A stretch of 59,885 nt of DNA, taken from NCBI GenBank assembly GCA_017484065.1, contig JAFUTX010000016.1:1-59885 (forward strand). Direction: 5' to 3'. Every line of letters begins with the position of its first letter. Position 1 is the stretch's first letter. Source of the DNA: Bacilli bacterium (GTDB taxonomy: Bacteria > Bacillota_I > Bacilli_A > RF39 > UBA660). This document shows, one piece after another, positions 17,208-27,240 of this stretch. The position numbers were made by a program, and so were the translations under genes. Under the pieces are notes generated by a model that searched no databases, was not told the DNA's origin, and was given only the letters and a program-made list of their open reading frames with translations.

Positions 17208-19934
17208 CTATCTAGTACGCGCTTCTTCGTTTACTTTTTCTTTAGCATCATACAAAGCTTCCATATATTGATCTCTTACTGATTTGTCCTCAATATTAAC
17301 AAATAAGCCATCAATTACATCTAATGTTTCATCCATACATTTATTAAATTTTTCTAAATTCCCTTGACTATAAGCTACCTCAGCAGTAAAAAGATTACTT
17401 TGAATACTCTTTTTGGCTTTCTTAACTAATTCTGCATCATAACCATAATCATAATCAGCACTAGCAATTTGTTCGCTAATTAATCTCATTTCTTCTATAG
17501 GATTATCATAGTTTATATTTGTAGATTGTTTTTTCTCTGGTTCAACATAGTCAACATCTGAATCTTTAAAACCATATGGTTTATCCTCTTCGTACTCATC
17601 ATCAGTACTATAATCATTATTAAAAGCATTTTTTATATCATTAAAGCCTTCAACTGCATTTTCTTTTAAAGATGTAGCAGCTCCACCTAATACTTCTTTT
17701 ATTTTTACAAGTTTTTCTTTTAAATCAGTTTTCTTTTCAGTTGAAGCTTTCATAGTTTTAGGTTTAGTTTTAAAATAATACTTTTTATATCCACCAGTTT
17801 TTTCATCATATTCTAAATATGTATCAAAAACATAATCCTCATTATCATCAACTTTATTTAATAATGGCATATATGTATATCCATTAAGAATATATTTTTC
17901 TTCTAATTCTTTTAAACTTTCTTGATAATTAAACTCTTCTTTTGCAGTTTCTTTTTGTTTTTCATCAATTTCAGAATCACTATTATTATTTATTTCTTCT
18001 TTGTTATCATCCTCTACTTCATTTGCATTTTCAACATTTTGAGACTCAATATCTTTTTGTTCAATTTTATCCTCTTCTACTTCTATATCTTCTTTACTAT
18101 CATCAAGAACTTCATCAATATTATCTTCAGCTTCGTCTTTTTCTACTATTTCTTCACTTTCTTGTACTTCTTCATTTATTTCTTCTTTTTTAACTTCATT
18201 ATCAATGTCTTGTTCTTTAGTATTATTTAATTCTTCTTCAATATCTTCTTTAATCTCAGTTTCTACTTTTTCAACTTTATTAACAGCTTTTCCTTTAGTA
18301 ATTTTATTAATAAAATCAATTCCAACTTTTAAAGCACCAATACCTGCTATTGAACTTAAAAGTGAAGTATATATACTTTGAGTTGATAACATAGCATTAA
18401 TTGAATGACCAGTCATACTTGTCCATATTCCAGTTGTTGGATTAAATGAAGCATTTATAACAGTTCCTAAAACATTGTTTAGTCCATGGAAGAAAGTTTG
18501 CATTCCTGGATTAGCAGCCCATAAAAGAGAGTTTACTTGCATAAATGATGGAATTATTAAGTATTGAGATAAACCAATTGCAATTATAGCAATAGCTCCG
18601 TATTTAATTAATTTACGCATAGTTATCTTTCTTTGTTTTTCTTGTTCACTATCATTTTCTTTAATATTAGATTTAATTTCTTTTACTTCAATTTCTTCTT
18701 CATCCGCATCTAGAATATCTGAATTATCCATAGAACTATCTTTTTCGTTAGTTTCATCTTCTACTATGTCTTCTTCAGCGATTTCCTCGTTATCTGTTAC
18801 TACTTCATCATCAATCTCTTTATTATCACTATTATTATATAAGTTTAATAATGGAGTTAAAGCATCTTTTAAATTATCTTCTAAATTAGACACTAAATAG
18901 AAATCATGATTTTCTAAACTTTGATTAAATTCAACGATTATATTTTTCTTTTCATCTATACTATTAGCATTATCATATTTGCTTATTAAATCTTGAAAAT
19001 ACTTTTTAGCAGATACATTATTTAAACTATCTACAACCTCTGATAATTTAGTTATATTGTCATTTGAAGATTTAACTGCATTTTGTAAAATATCTTTAAC
19101 TTTACCCTCATTTTGTTTATTAACATAATAGCCATTAACATCAACTATATCATCAATTGTTAAATTTTTATTATTCAAAACTTCTTTAACTGTTGCTAAT
19201 AAATAAATAAGTTGTTCTTTTTCTAGAGAACTTTGTGAATTATTAATTTGCTCTTTTAAAGTTCTAATATTCTTATCAGCTGAACGGCCAATCTTTATAC
19301 CTAAATCCGCTATTTCTTTATTACTCTCTTTGTCAAAACTAGAACTTTGTCTTACTTCATATTCATCATCATCTATAATATTATTTTCATATCTATTTAG
19401 CCAATAACCTTCAACAATTGCTTGTCTAAAATATTCATTTAATTCTTCATTAACTGAGTTTTCATTATCTTGCTCTTTTTCTTCACTATTTTTTAAATTT
19501 TCACCGTTAACTAAAGCATCTATATTATTCTTATAGTCTGTTTTATCAATAGCATTTTTAATTAAAATACTCATATCAATATTATTTTTAAAATAAGCTA
19601 TTGGAACCTCTTTACCAGAATAATTCATACTTTCTTTAATATGTTTATAGCTATCATATCCACTAGATTTAAACACCTCTAAAATAAGATCAGCTAGCTT
19701 TTCATAATTTTTAATTACACTATCTGATACCCCATTAACTTTTAATATATCGATATTTTCCATAATACCATTGTATATACGTAATTGATTATTAGCTATT
19801 CTTTGAGCTTGTTCTAAAGTATCTTTATAATAATCATTTTCAATTAACTCTTCATTGTTACGAACTGCATCCATAACTTCATAAAAGTAATTATTTTTCT
19901 TTATTGTTTCTTGAATTAGTTCTCTTGAATCCAT
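17208..19934 (-). CDS. Large acidic membrane protein of unknown function
   Basis: This protein of about 908 residues is not recognised. The N-terminal 390 residues are helical and rich in Asn, Lys and Glu. An acidic stretch near 390-430 precedes a hydrophobic block from roughly 445 to 545 with two or three membrane helices (YGAIAIIAIGLSQYLIIPSF and SLLSSIAGIGALKVG). A second long Glu/Asp-rich stretch (about 565-680) and a helical C-terminal domain (about 830-908) follow. The layout suggests two cytoplasmic helical domains tethered to the membrane by charged linkers. I choose ATG 19934 because GAGGG sits 7 bases upstream; the ATG two codons earlier has no room for a ribosome site. It follows the ftsL terminator. 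Confidence 0.5.
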   Translation of the reverse strand: MDSRELIQETIKKNNYFYEVMDAVRNNEELIENDYYKDTLEQAQRIANNQLRIYNGIMENIDILKVNGVSDSVIKNYEKLADLILEVFKSSGYDSYKHIKESMNYSGKEVPIAYFKNNIDMSILIKNAIDKTDYKNNIDALVNGENLKNSEEKEQDNENSVNEELNEYFRQAIVEGYWLNRYENNIIDDDEYEVRQSSSFDKESNKEIADLGIKIGRSADKNIRTLKEQINNSQSSLEKEQLIYLLATVKEVLNNKNLTIDDIVDVNGYYVNKQNEGKVKDILQNAVKSSNDNITKLSEVVDSLNNVSAKKYFQDLISKYDNANSIDEKKNIIVEFNQSLENHDFYLVSNLEDNLKDALTPLLNLYNNSDNKEIDDEVVTDNEEIAEEDIVEDETNEKDSSMDNSDILDADEEEIEVKEIKSNIKENDSEQEKQRKITMRKLIKYGAIAIIAIGLSQYLIIPSFMQVNSLLWAANPGMQTFFHGLNNVLGTVINASFNPTTGIWTSMTGHSINAMLSTQSIYTSLLSSIAGIGALKVGIDFINKITKGKAVNKVEKVETEIKEDIEEELNNTKEQDIDNEVKKEEINEEVQESEEIVEKDEAEDNIDEVLDDSKEDIEVEEDKIEQKDIESQNVENANEVEDDNKEEINNNSDSEIDEKQKETAKEEFNYQESLKELEEKYILNGYTYMPLLNKVDDNEDYVFDTYLEYDEKTGGYKKYYFKTKPKTMKASTEKKTDLKEKLVKIKEVLGGAATSLKENAVEGFNDIKNAFNNDYSTDDEYEEDKPYGFKDSDVDYVEPEKKQSTNINYDNPIEEMRLISEQIASADYDYGYDAELVKKAKKSIQSNLFTAEVAYSQGNLEKFNKCMDETLDVIDGLFVNIEDKSVRDQYMEALYDAKEKVNEEARTR

Positions 19935-19980
19935 CGTCATCCCTCACTCTTCACATCATAATCTTATCATAGTAGTATAA

Positions 19981-20009
19981 AAAAAACAAGCAAGCATCAC
20001 CTTACTTGT
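19981..20009 (-). terminator. Terminator of the mraZ-rsmH-ftsL operon
   Basis: A 9-bp stem with one wobble (19986-19994 with 20001-20009) is followed by a T8 run on the minus strand, only 6 bases after the ftsL stop. Confidence 0.85.
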
Positions 20010-20015
20010 CAATTA

Positions 20016-20306
20016 CTATTCAATAGTTTTTATATTATCATTATTATAAGAAAGTCCAAACTCACTAGCTACTTGTTCAATATTTTCTAAAGACACCAGT
20101 TCATCTATTTGCATATTTAAACTTTCATTAATACTTTCTTGTTTTTCTATCTTGCTAGTCATTTTTTCTAGCTTAATACTTGTTTCAGATAATAGTGCTT
20201 TAGAGTATACATTAACTACTGGTATTGCAATCAAAAGAAGTACAAGGATAAAATACATAAATTTTTCACCTTTTAATAGTTTTACTCTTTTAACTTTTTT
20301 TGTCAT
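20016..20306 (-). CDS. ftsL: FtsL-like cell division protein
   Basis: The 96-residue protein has a basic N-terminus, one membrane helix at about residues 17-35 (YFILVLLLIAIPVVNVYS) and a coiled-coil stretch (SETSIKLEKMTSKIEKQESI onwards), the layout of FtsL/DivIC septal proteins. Position immediately after rsmH (3-base gap) is that of ftsL in the division cluster. Sequence conservation in this family is low, so the name rests on topology and context. No ftsI, mraY or murD follows; transcription stops just after the gene. Confidence 0.75.
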   Translation of the reverse strand: MTKKVKRVKLLKGEKFMYFILVLLLIAIPVVNVYSKALLSETSIKLEKMTSKIEKQESINESLNMQIDELVSLENIEQVASEFGLSYNNDNIKTIE

Positions 20307-20309
20307 AAG

Positions 20310-21224
20310 CTACACCCTTTCTATAACTCTTAGTTTTGCACTTTTACTCCGACTATTTTCTTTTAGTTCTTCCTCACTAGCTGTTATGGGTTTCTTATTA
20401 ACCAATTTAATCTTTGGTTTATATTCTTCTGGAATATCAGGCAAACCACTAAATACTAATGGTACAGAACTATATTCTTTAAATATATTTTTAACAATTC
20501 GATTCTCTAAAGAATGAAATGTTATAACACAAATTCTACCACCTGGTTTAAGCATATTAATAGCATCAGGTAAAACACTTCTTAATACTCCAAGTTCATT
20601 ATTAACTTCAATACGAATAGCTTGAAATATTTTACGTTCTGGATGTTGTAAATTAAAATACTTTAAACCTACAGCACTTTTAATTATTTCTACTAATTCA
20701 TTAGTAGTTTTAATACTGCTCTTTTTTCTAGCTTCCACAATATTTTTAGCAATAGTTCTAGATGTTTTCTCTTCACCATATGAGAAAAAAGTTTCAGTTA
20801 AATCTTCTAAGCTATAATCATTAATTACATTATAAGCACTAAAATCTTTAGTAGTATCCATTCTCATATCTAGTGGTCCATCATTCATAAATGAAAATCC
20901 TCTATCTGGATTATCAATTTGAGGTGATGAAAACCCTAAATCAAAGATTATTCCATCAACTAACTTACCATCTAGCTTTTCTTTCATATTACTAAAATTA
21001 GAATGAAAGATTTCAAAATTATTAGATATTTCACTTAATCTTTTTCTAGAATATAGAATAGCTTCTAGATCATTATCAAAGGCGAAAAGAAAACCCCTTT
21101 TCATTCGCTTTAAAATTTCACTACTATGACCTGCATATCCTAGTGTGGCATCTATGTATATACCGTCATCGTGTATATTTAAATTATCAATAACTTCATT
21201 AAGCATTACACTATAGTGTTTCAT
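20310..21224 (-). CDS. rsmH: 16S rRNA (cytosine1402-N4)-methyltransferase
   Basis: The 304-residue RsmH (MraW) methylates C1402 of 16S rRNA. It shows the N-terminal KHYSVMLNEVID, SAM-binding DATLGYAGHSSEIL near residue 25, DLGFSSPQID, and the C-terminal GGRICVITFHSLENRIVK block. Length is normal. The start codon overlaps the mraZ stop by one base, so translation is coupled, and ftsL follows 3 bases after the stop. Confidence 0.97.
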   Translation of the reverse strand: MKHYSVMLNEVIDNLNIHDDGIYIDATLGYAGHSSEILKRMKRGFLFAFDNDLEAILYSRKRLSEISNNFEIFHSNFSNMKEKLDGKLVDGIIFDLGFSSPQIDNPDRGFSFMNDGPLDMRMDTTKDFSAYNVINDYSLEDLTETFFSYGEEKTSRTIAKNIVEARKKSSIKTTNELVEIIKSAVGLKYFNLQHPERKIFQAIRIEVNNELGVLRSVLPDAINMLKPGGRICVITFHSLENRIVKNIFKEYSSVPLVFSGLPDIPEEYKPKIKLVNKKPITASEEELKENSRSKSAKLRVIERV

Positions 21225-21658
21225 TAGTAGTTACCATCCAAAAATAAATTTTCAGCGATATCTTCAAGCTTCTCACTATTGTCACTTAAGAAGTTGTCCC
21301 AAGCAGCTTTATCCCATATTTCAACTCGATCATTAGCTCCTATTATTAAGCACTCTTTAGTTAAGGATGCATAATTAGTTAATGGAGTTGCAATATTGAT
21401 ACGTCCTTGCTTGTCTAACTCGCATTCGGCAGCGCCAGAAAAGAAAGTTCTTATAAATGTACGAGCATCTTTTTTAGTAAAAGGTAGTGTATTTAATTTT
21501 TCTACTATTTTATTCCATTCATCATAAGAGTAAACATATAAACATTTCTCTAACCCTTTAGCAATAACAAACTTATCACCAAGAGATTCACGGAATTTAG
21601 TAGGAATTACAATACGGCCTTTTTCATCAATATTATGATGATATTCACCCATGAACAT
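21224..21658 (-). CDS. mraZ: Transcriptional regulator MraZ
   Basis: The 144-residue protein has the two AbrB-like (SpoVT) halves of Mra[20 protein letters not shown] at the start and [15 protein letters not shown] near residue 80. MraZ is a DNA-binding repressor or activator of the division cluster that binds repeats in its own promoter region. Such repeats are present 9-35 bases before the start codon. First gene of mraZ-rsmH-ftsL. Confidence 0.97.
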   Translation of the reverse strand: MFMGEYHHNIDEKGRIVIPTKFRESLGDKFVIAKGLEKCLYVYSYDEWNKIVEKLNTLPFTKKDARTFIRTFFSGAAECELDKQGRINIATPLTNYASLTKECLIIGANDRVEIWDKAAWDNFLSDNSEKLEDIAENLFLDGNY

Positions 21659-21666
21659 TTAAATCC

Positions 21667-21731
21667 CCCACTTTCCACCACAATGTACCACTGCTTAACT
21701 AAATACTACCTTAAAATATAAAAAAAGTAAA
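21667..21731 (-). promoter_or_regulatory. mraZ promoter and MraZ operator repeats
   Basis: On the minus strand TTTACT (21731-21726) and TAGTAT (21708-21703) are 17 bases apart. Downstream come three direct repeats of GTGG(T/G), at 21691-21687, 21681-21677 and 21671-21667, at an exact 10-base period. Tandem GTGG-type boxes one helical turn apart are the known MraZ binding pattern. The last repeat runs into the mraZ ribosome site, so bound MraZ would block its own expression. Confidence 0.75.
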
Positions 21732-21775
21732 TAGATTTATAAAAAAATATCAATAGTTGACAAAATTTTACACAA

Positions 21776-21801
21776 ATAAAAAAAGTAGTTTTTTACTACT
21801 T
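21776..21801 (-). terminator. Terminator containing the stop codon of the 154-residue protein gene
   Basis: A 7-bp stem (AAGTAGT with ACTACTT, loop of 5) is followed by a T-run on the minus strand. The TAG stop (21798-21796) is in the stem. Confidence 0.8.
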
Positions 21802-22260
21802 TATTGGTTCAACATAAATCCTAAATTTCAAATTCTTTTCTTCCGGATTATATATATTTATTTTATAAGAATTATTTTCATTACTATTGATTACTTGTTC
21901 AGTAATTAAACGCTCGTCTTTGCCAGTAAATTCATGATAATCATTACTACCTAAAGTATTAGATTGTGATAAATAGTATGTAATATTATCTCCATCTTTT
22001 TGGATATCTAACAAGTATACATTATACCTTTTTTCTGTATCACTTAAATTAGTTAAAGAAAAATATATTTCATCACTTTTCTTAGATGTAGTTATCTCTT
22101 CTCCATTTACATAATTAATTGATAAACCATCTATAACACTAACTTTGCTAACTAATTCTTCTTTTTCTTTTAATTCAGTTTTATAATCAAAACCTATTAT
22201 AACCACTCCAACTATTAAAAGAAGTATTATAGTAAGTAACATTTTATATTTTATTCTCAT
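21796..22260 (-). CDS. Membrane-anchored protein of unknown function
   Basis: The 154-residue product has a signal-anchor at residues 5-24 (KMLLTIILLLIVGVVIIGFD) and an extracellular beta-sandwich-like domain (strands in EIYFSLTNLSDTEKRYNVYL, NITYYLSQSN, KFRIYVEPIK). The pattern resembles small Ig-like or DUF4352-like extracellular domains, but I cannot name a family. It stands alone between dnaJ and mraZ, with its own terminator. Confidence 0.5.
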   Translation of the reverse strand: MRIKYKMLLTIILLLIVGVVIIGFDYKTELKEKEELVSKVSVIDGLSINYVNGEEITTSKKSDEIYFSLTNLSDTEKRYNVYLLDIQKDGDNITYYLSQSNTLGSNDYHEFTGKDERLITEQVINSNENNSYKINIYNPEEKNLKFRIYVEPIK

Positions 22261-22335
22261 TTACCTTCAACCTCGTATATCCTAATAATAGATTACTACA
22301 AAAAAATAAACTTGACAACTATATTTTACACAAAA

Positions 22336-22361
22336 ACAAAAAAAAGATACCATTGGTATCT
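22336..22361 (-). terminator. Terminator overlapping the dnaJ stop
   Basis: A 7-bp stem (AGATACC with GGTATCT, loop of 3) is followed by a T8 run on the minus strand; two bases of the dnaJ TAG stop (22362-22360) are in the stem. Confidence 0.8.
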
Positions 22362-23469
22362 AATCTATATATTCATTAAACTCTCTAAACTCTTTAGAAT
22401 TATCTAACTCAGTTTTAGATAACTTTTTAAATAAATCTTTTTGGGTATGATTTAATTTAGAAGGTATTACAACGTTATAAACTAAATACATATCACCTTT
22501 GCCTATTGAGTTAATTCTTTTAACACCTTTACCACGTAGTTTAACTTTATCACCGCTTTGAGTTCCACTTTTAACTTCTACTACCACTGTACCACTAATT
22601 GTTGGTACTTCCTTCTTGCAACCAAGTACAGCTTCAGTAATAGTTAAAGGTACACTTAAATAGATGTCTTCTTCATCTCTTTCAAATAAAGGATGACTTG
22701 CTACTTTAAATTCTAAGTAAATATCACCATTAGGTCCTCCATTTCTACCAGCATCACCTTTACCACTAATACGTAATTGGTAGCCAGTATCTACTCCTTC
22801 CGGAATATTTACTTCAATATTTTTATTAACTCTAATTTGACCCTTACCACGACATTTATTACATTCTTCTTCAAATGTTCTACCAGCACCACGACAAGTT
22901 GGACAAGTAGTTTGAGTTTGCATCATTCCAAATAGTGAATTTTGTTGGGTGATTACACGACCACTACCACCACAAGTAGAACATTTCTTTTCTTTAAATC
23001 CACCTTTGCCATTACATTTATCACATTCTTCATTTAAATCGATGTTAATTTCCTTTTTGCACCCAAAAGCCGCTTCTTCAAAACTTAAGTTAACACGTAC
23101 TAACTTATCTTCTCCTCTAACTGGGCGATTAGAATTTCTACTGCCTCTGCCACCAAAATTAAAGTTGAATGAAGAACCAAATAAATCATCAAATATACTA
23201 CCTAAATCGATATCTTCAAAACTAAATCCGCCGAATCCACTAGAACCTTGTTCAAATGCTTGATGACCAAATTGATCATATTGACGTCTTTTATTAGGAT
23301 CAGAAAGAATTGCATAAGCTTCTCCTACTTCTTTAAACTTAGTTTCATCACCAGTTTGTTTATTATCTGGATGATATTCTTTAGCTTTTTTTCTAAAAGC
23401 TCTTTTTATTTCTTCATCAGTAGCAGTTTTACTTACTCCTAATATTTCATAAAAATCTTTCTTATTCAT
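22360..23469 (-). CDS. dnaJ: Chaperone protein DnaJ
   Basis: The 369-residue co-chaperone stimulates DnaK ATPase. It has the J domain with HPD (EYHPDNKQ, residue about 33), a Gly/Phe-rich stretch (about 75-110), four zinc-finger repeats (CDKCNGKG, CSTCGGSG, CPTCRGAG, CNKCRGKG) and the two C-terminal substrate domains. It lies 11 bases downstream of pepF, separated from dnaK by that gene. Confidence 0.98.
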   Translation of the reverse strand: MNKKDFYEILGVSKTATDEEIKRAFRKKAKEYHPDNKQTGDETKFKEVGEAYAILSDPNKRRQYDQFGHQAFEQGSSGFGGFSFEDIDLGSIFDDLFGSSFNFNFGGRGSRNSNRPVRGEDKLVRVNLSFEEAAFGCKKEINIDLNEECDKCNGKGGFKEKKCSTCGGSGRVITQQNSLFGMMQTQTTCPTCRGAGRTFEEECNKCRGKGQIRVNKNIEVNIPEGVDTGYQLRISGKGDAGRNGGPNGDIYLEFKVASHPLFERDEEDIYLSVPLTITEAVLGCKKEVPTISGTVVVEVKSGTQSGDKVKLRGKGVKRINSIGKGDMYLVYNVVIPSKLNHTQKDLFKKLSKTELDNSKEFREFNEYID

Positions 23470-23480
23470 ACTTAACCACC

Positions 23481-25289
23481 TTACATTAATTCTTTTAATT
23501 CTTGTAGTTTTTCTTTAAACATATTAAATGCTTTTTCAAATGGTTCTTTACTAGTTATATCTACTCCGGCTTTTTTTAAGATATTAAGTGGATAATCACT
23601 ACCACCACTACTTAAGAATTCAATATAACGCTCTCTTGCTCCATCCACACCATTTAATATGTCATAAGCAAGTGATAAGGCACTAACTAAACCAGTTGCA
23701 TATTTATAAACATAGAATGGTGTATAAAAATGGGGAATACGCATCCATTCATAACGAATTAAATCATCACTAACTACATTTTCTCCAAAGTATTTCTGAT
23801 TTAATTCATAATAGCTACTCGATAATTCTTCTTCAGTTAAAGATATTCCTTTACTATTTTTATCAAACATATTCATTTCAAATTCTGCAAACATAGTTTG
23901 TCTAAAAATAGTAGTTCTTACCATGTCTAGAAAATCAACTATTAAATTAATTTTTTCATCTTTATCTTTAGCATTTTCATAACTATAATTAAATAATAAT
24001 ACTTCATTAACAGTAGATGCGATTTCTGCTAAAAATATAGGATAATCATGATATTCATAATCTTGTACTTCGTTAGAATGCACTGAATGCATAGCATGAC
24101 CTAATTCATGAGCCATAGTAGATACACTATTATATGTATCATTATAGTTTAATAAAACATATGAAGGTGAATCATAGCAAGACCATTGATAAGCTCCTGT
24201 TTTTTTACCCTTATTAGGATAAATATCTATCCAACCTTCATTAAATGGTCTATTTAATTTTTCTAAATACTCATCTCCTAATGGTTTTAAAGCATTAAAT
24301 ACCATTTCTTTACCCTTATTAAATGGATACTTTTCTTTGCTTTCATTTGGTTCCATATATATATCATACATATGTAATTCATCAACATTTAGCATTTTTC
24401 TTTTAACAAGTAAATAATCATATAAATCTGGTAAATACTTATGTATTTCTTTAATTAAATTATGATATACTTCTTCATCAATATTATCACTATATAAGCT
24501 AGCATTAAGAGCACTACTATAACCTTTAACATCACTATAAAAATGTGATGATTTTATTTTATTCTTGTAACATGCTGCAATAGTATTCTTATGTTTTTCA
24601 TAAAATTTATAGTATTCTTCAAATACTTTTTTTCTTAACTCTCTATCTTTACTACGTAATAATTCAATATAGTTACTTTCACTTATTTGAATAGTTTTAC
24701 CATTATGCTCTACACTACCAAATGTTGCATCAGCATTATGTAAATTATAATAGATTTCACTACTAGCAGATAAAGAAGAACTAGCTTTACTAATTAATTC
24801 TTCTTCCTTTTCACTTAAAGTATGTTTCTTAATTCTAAATAAGTCTTTAAATGAAAACTCATATTTTTTTAGTTTTTCATCAGAATTAATGAGATTTATT
24901 ACATCATTTTCTTCATTAGATAAAATCTCTGGTAACACAAATGCTGTAGATTTAGCTATTTCATCCCCTAAGTTTTCACTACGCATTTTTAAATCTTGCA
25001 ATTTACTATCTCTTGTATCAGTATCGCAAGCTAAATGACTATACAAATAAATCTTACTATACAATCTATCTAACTTTTCATTTGTTTTTAAGAAATTATA
25101 GAAAGTATCTTTATCTTTTAAGATTTTACCTTTCATCTTTTTTATTTCTTCTAAATACTTTTTACAATCTACATAAGCTGCATTATACTCATCATTATTT
25201 TTAAATAGATAAGTCAAATCCCATTTATATTCATCATTTATTTGATTTCTATCTAAATTATCAAATTTTTCTATTTCTTTATTATTCAT
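23481..25289 (-). CDS. pepF: Oligoendopeptidase F (M3 family metallopeptidase)
   Basis: The 602-residue enzyme degrades oligopeptides in the cytoplasm. The zinc motif HELGH (MAHELGHAMHSVH, about residue 390) and the downstream Glu (FLAEIASTVNE) are present, as is the M3 C-terminal region around IPHFYTPFYVYKYATG. Length is typical. It sits between dnaK and dnaJ, an unusual insertion into the heat-shock operon; a long inverted repeat separates it from dnaK, and dnaJ follows after 11 bases. Confidence 0.95.
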   Translation of the reverse strand: MNNKEIEKFDNLDRNQINDEYKWDLTYLFKNNDEYNAAYVDCKKYLEEIKKMKGKILKDKDTFYNFLKTNEKLDRLYSKIYLYSHLACDTDTRDSKLQDLKMRSENLGDEIAKSTAFVLPEILSNEENDVINLINSDEKLKKYEFSFKDLFRIKKHTLSEKEEELISKASSSLSASSEIYYNLHNADATFGSVEHNGKTIQISESNYIELLRSKDRELRKKVFEEYYKFYEKHKNTIAACYKNKIKSSHFYSDVKGYSSALNASLYSDNIDEEVYHNLIKEIHKYLPDLYDYLLVKRKMLNVDELHMYDIYMEPNESKEKYPFNKGKEMVFNALKPLGDEYLEKLNRPFNEGWIDIYPNKGKKTGAYQWSCYDSPSYVLLNYNDTYNSVSTMAHELGHAMHSVHSNEVQDYEYHDYPIFLAEIASTVNEVLLFNYSYENAKDKDEKINLIVDFLDMVRTTIFRQTMFAEFEMNMFDKNSKGISLTEEELSSSYYELNQKYFGENVVSDDLIRYEWMRIPHFYTPFYVYKYATGLVSALSLAYDILNGVDGARERYIEFLSSGGSDYPLNILKKAGVDITSKEPFEKAFNMFKEKLQELKELM

Positions 25290-25330
25290 TTATATTTCCA
25301 ATCTATTTTATTTTATCTTTATTTAATTAA

Positions 25331-25374
25331 TAGTTAACAAAGTTCTAGTATATTCTAGAACTTTGTTATAACTA
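25331..25374 (-). repeat. Long inverted repeat between dnaK and pepF
   Basis: The arms share 12 bases (ACAAAGTTCTAG) and, across a 2-base bulge, another 6 (TAGTTA), giving an about 18-bp stem with a 6-base loop. There is no proper T-run on either strand, so it is a leaky terminator, an mRNA processing or stabilising hairpin, or a residue of insertion. Confidence 0.65.
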
Positions 25375-25379
25375 CTTAA

Positions 25380-27218
25380 TTATTTTTCTTCGTAATCAGC
25401 TTCAGCTACATCGTCTTTTTTCTTACTATCTTTTTTATCTTCTTTTTCAACTGATTCATCAGCACTTTGTGCTTCACGTTCTTTAGCAGCTTGTTCATAA
25501 ACTTTAGTTGCTAAGCTCATTGCTACTTCACTTAATTTTTCAGTTTTAGTTTTTATTTCGTCGACATCTGTTCCTTCCAAAGCTTTCTTTAAATCTTCAA
25601 TTTTTTCTTCAGCATCTTTTTTATCTTTGCTATCAACTTTATCACCTAGATCTTTAATAGCTTTTTCAGTTTGGAAAATCATAGCATCAGCATCATTTCT
25701 AACTTCAGCTTCTTGTTTACGTTTTTCATCAGCTTCTTTATTAGATTCTGCTTCTTTCATCATTTTTTCAATTTCATCTTCACTTAAGTTAGTTGATGAT
25801 GTAATTGTAATAGATTGTTCTTTATTAGTTCCTAAATCTTTAGCTTTAACATTAACAATACCATTAGCATCAATATCAAATGTAACTTCGATTTGAGGTA
25901 CTCCTCTTGGAGCTGGTGGAATATTTGTTAATTGGAAGTTTCCTAAAGTTTTATTATCACTAGCCATTGGTCTTTCACCTTGTAATACATGGATATCAAC
26001 GGCTGGTTGATTATCTACAGCAGTTGAGAATACTTGGCTCTTGCTTGTAGGAATAGTTGTATTTCTTGGAATTAATACAGTCATAACATTACCCATAGTT
26101 TCTAGTCCTAATGATAATGGAGTTACATCAAGAAGTACGATATCTTCAACTTCACCAGTTAATACACCACCTTGAATAGCTGCTCCCATTGCAACAACTT
26201 CATCAGGGTTAACACTCTTATTAGGTTCTTTTCCTAATTCTTTTTTAACTAATTCTTGAATATATGGTATACGAGTTGAACCACCTACTAAAATAACTTT
26301 ATCAATATCTTTATTAGTTAATTTAGCATCTTTTAAAGCTTTATGTACTGGTTCAAGTGTTGAATCAAATAAATCACGACATAAATCTTCAAATTTAGCC
26401 TTAGTTAAGTCCATGTCAATATGTAATGGTTCACCATCTTTTTGAGTAATGAATGGTAAACTTATTTGAGCAGTAGTCATACCACTTAAATCTTTTTTAG
26501 CTTTTTCAGCTGCATCTTTAATTCTTTGCATTGCTACTTTATCATCAGCTAAATCAACATCATTATTTTTCTTGAATTTGCTTACGATATAATCAGTAAT
26601 ACGTGCATCAAAATCATCTCCACCTAGACGGTTATTACCACTTGTAGATTTAACTTCAAATACACCATCACCTAATTCAAGGATAGATACATCGAATGTT
26701 CCTCCACCTAAGTCATAAACTAAAATAGTTTCTAATTTATCTTGTTTATCAAGTCCATATGCAAGAGCTGCAGCAGTTGGCTCGTTGATAATTCTTTCTA
26801 CCTCTAATCCAGCTATTTTACCAGCATCTTTAGTAGCTTGTCTTTGAGCATCGTTAAAATATGCTGGAACTGTAATAACTGCTTTAGTTACTTTATCACC
26901 AAGATATGCCTCAGCATCCTTCTTTAATTTCATTAATATTTTGGCACTAATTTCTTGTGGAGTCCACTTTTTACCATTAGCTTCTACTTTTTCATCAGTT
27001 CCCATAAATCTTTTAATAGATGAAATAGTGTTTTTTACGTTAGTTACAGCTTGTCTTTTAGCTGTTTCACCAACTAATTCGTCATCACCTTTAAAGGCAA
27101 CAACACTTGGAGTTGTACGATTACCTTCGCTATTTGGAATAACGATAGGTTCTCCTCCTTCTAATACAGATACACAACTATTTGTTGTACCTAAGTCAAT
27201 ACCTATAATTTTACTCAT
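25380..27218 (-). CDS. dnaK: Chaperone protein DnaK (Hsp70)
   Basis: The 612-residue ATP-dependent chaperone shows [14 protein letters not shown] at the N-terminus, [13 protein letters not shown] near residue 170, [14 protein letters not shown] near 310 and the substrate-binding domain after [11 protein letters not shown]. The C-terminus is Lys/Glu/Asp-rich and ends in ADYEEK. It follows grpE by 22 bases and is under HrcA control from the CIRCE promoter upstream of hrcA. Confidence 0.99.
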   Translation of the reverse strand: MSKIIGIDLGTTNSCVSVLEGGEPIVIPNSEGNRTTPSVVAFKGDDELVGETAKRQAVTNVKNTISSIKRFMGTDEKVEANGKKWTPQEISAKILMKLKKDAEAYLGDKVTKAVITVPAYFNDAQRQATKDAGKIAGLEVERIINEPTAAALAYGLDKQDKLETILVYDLGGGTFDVSILELGDGVFEVKSTSGNNRLGGDDFDARITDYIVSKFKKNNDVDLADDKVAMQRIKDAAEKAKKDLSGMTTAQISLPFITQKDGEPLHIDMDLTKAKFEDLCRDLFDSTLEPVHKALKDAKLTNKDIDKVILVGGSTRIPYIQELVKKELGKEPNKSVNPDEVVAMGAAIQGGVLTGEVEDIVLLDVTPLSLGLETMGNVMTVLIPRNTTIPTSKSQVFSTAVDNQPAVDIHVLQGERPMASDNKTLGNFQLTNIPPAPRGVPQIEVTFDIDANGIVNVKAKDLGTNKEQSITITSSTNLSEDEIEKMMKEAESNKEADEKRKQEAEVRNDADAMIFQTEKAIKDLGDKVDSKDKKDAEEKIEDLKKALEGTDVDEIKTKTEKLSEVAMSLATKVYEQAAKEREAQSADESVEKEDKKDSKKKDDVAEADYEEK

Positions 27219-27240
27219 TATTTATCATTTCCTTTCAATT

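Noticed and set aside
17922-18230. Plus-strand frames encoding long Phe/Ile/Leu-rich products
   Set aside because: They are antisense to the Glu/Asp/Asn-rich linker of the 908-residue membrane protein; the composition is what the complementary strand of such codons gives.
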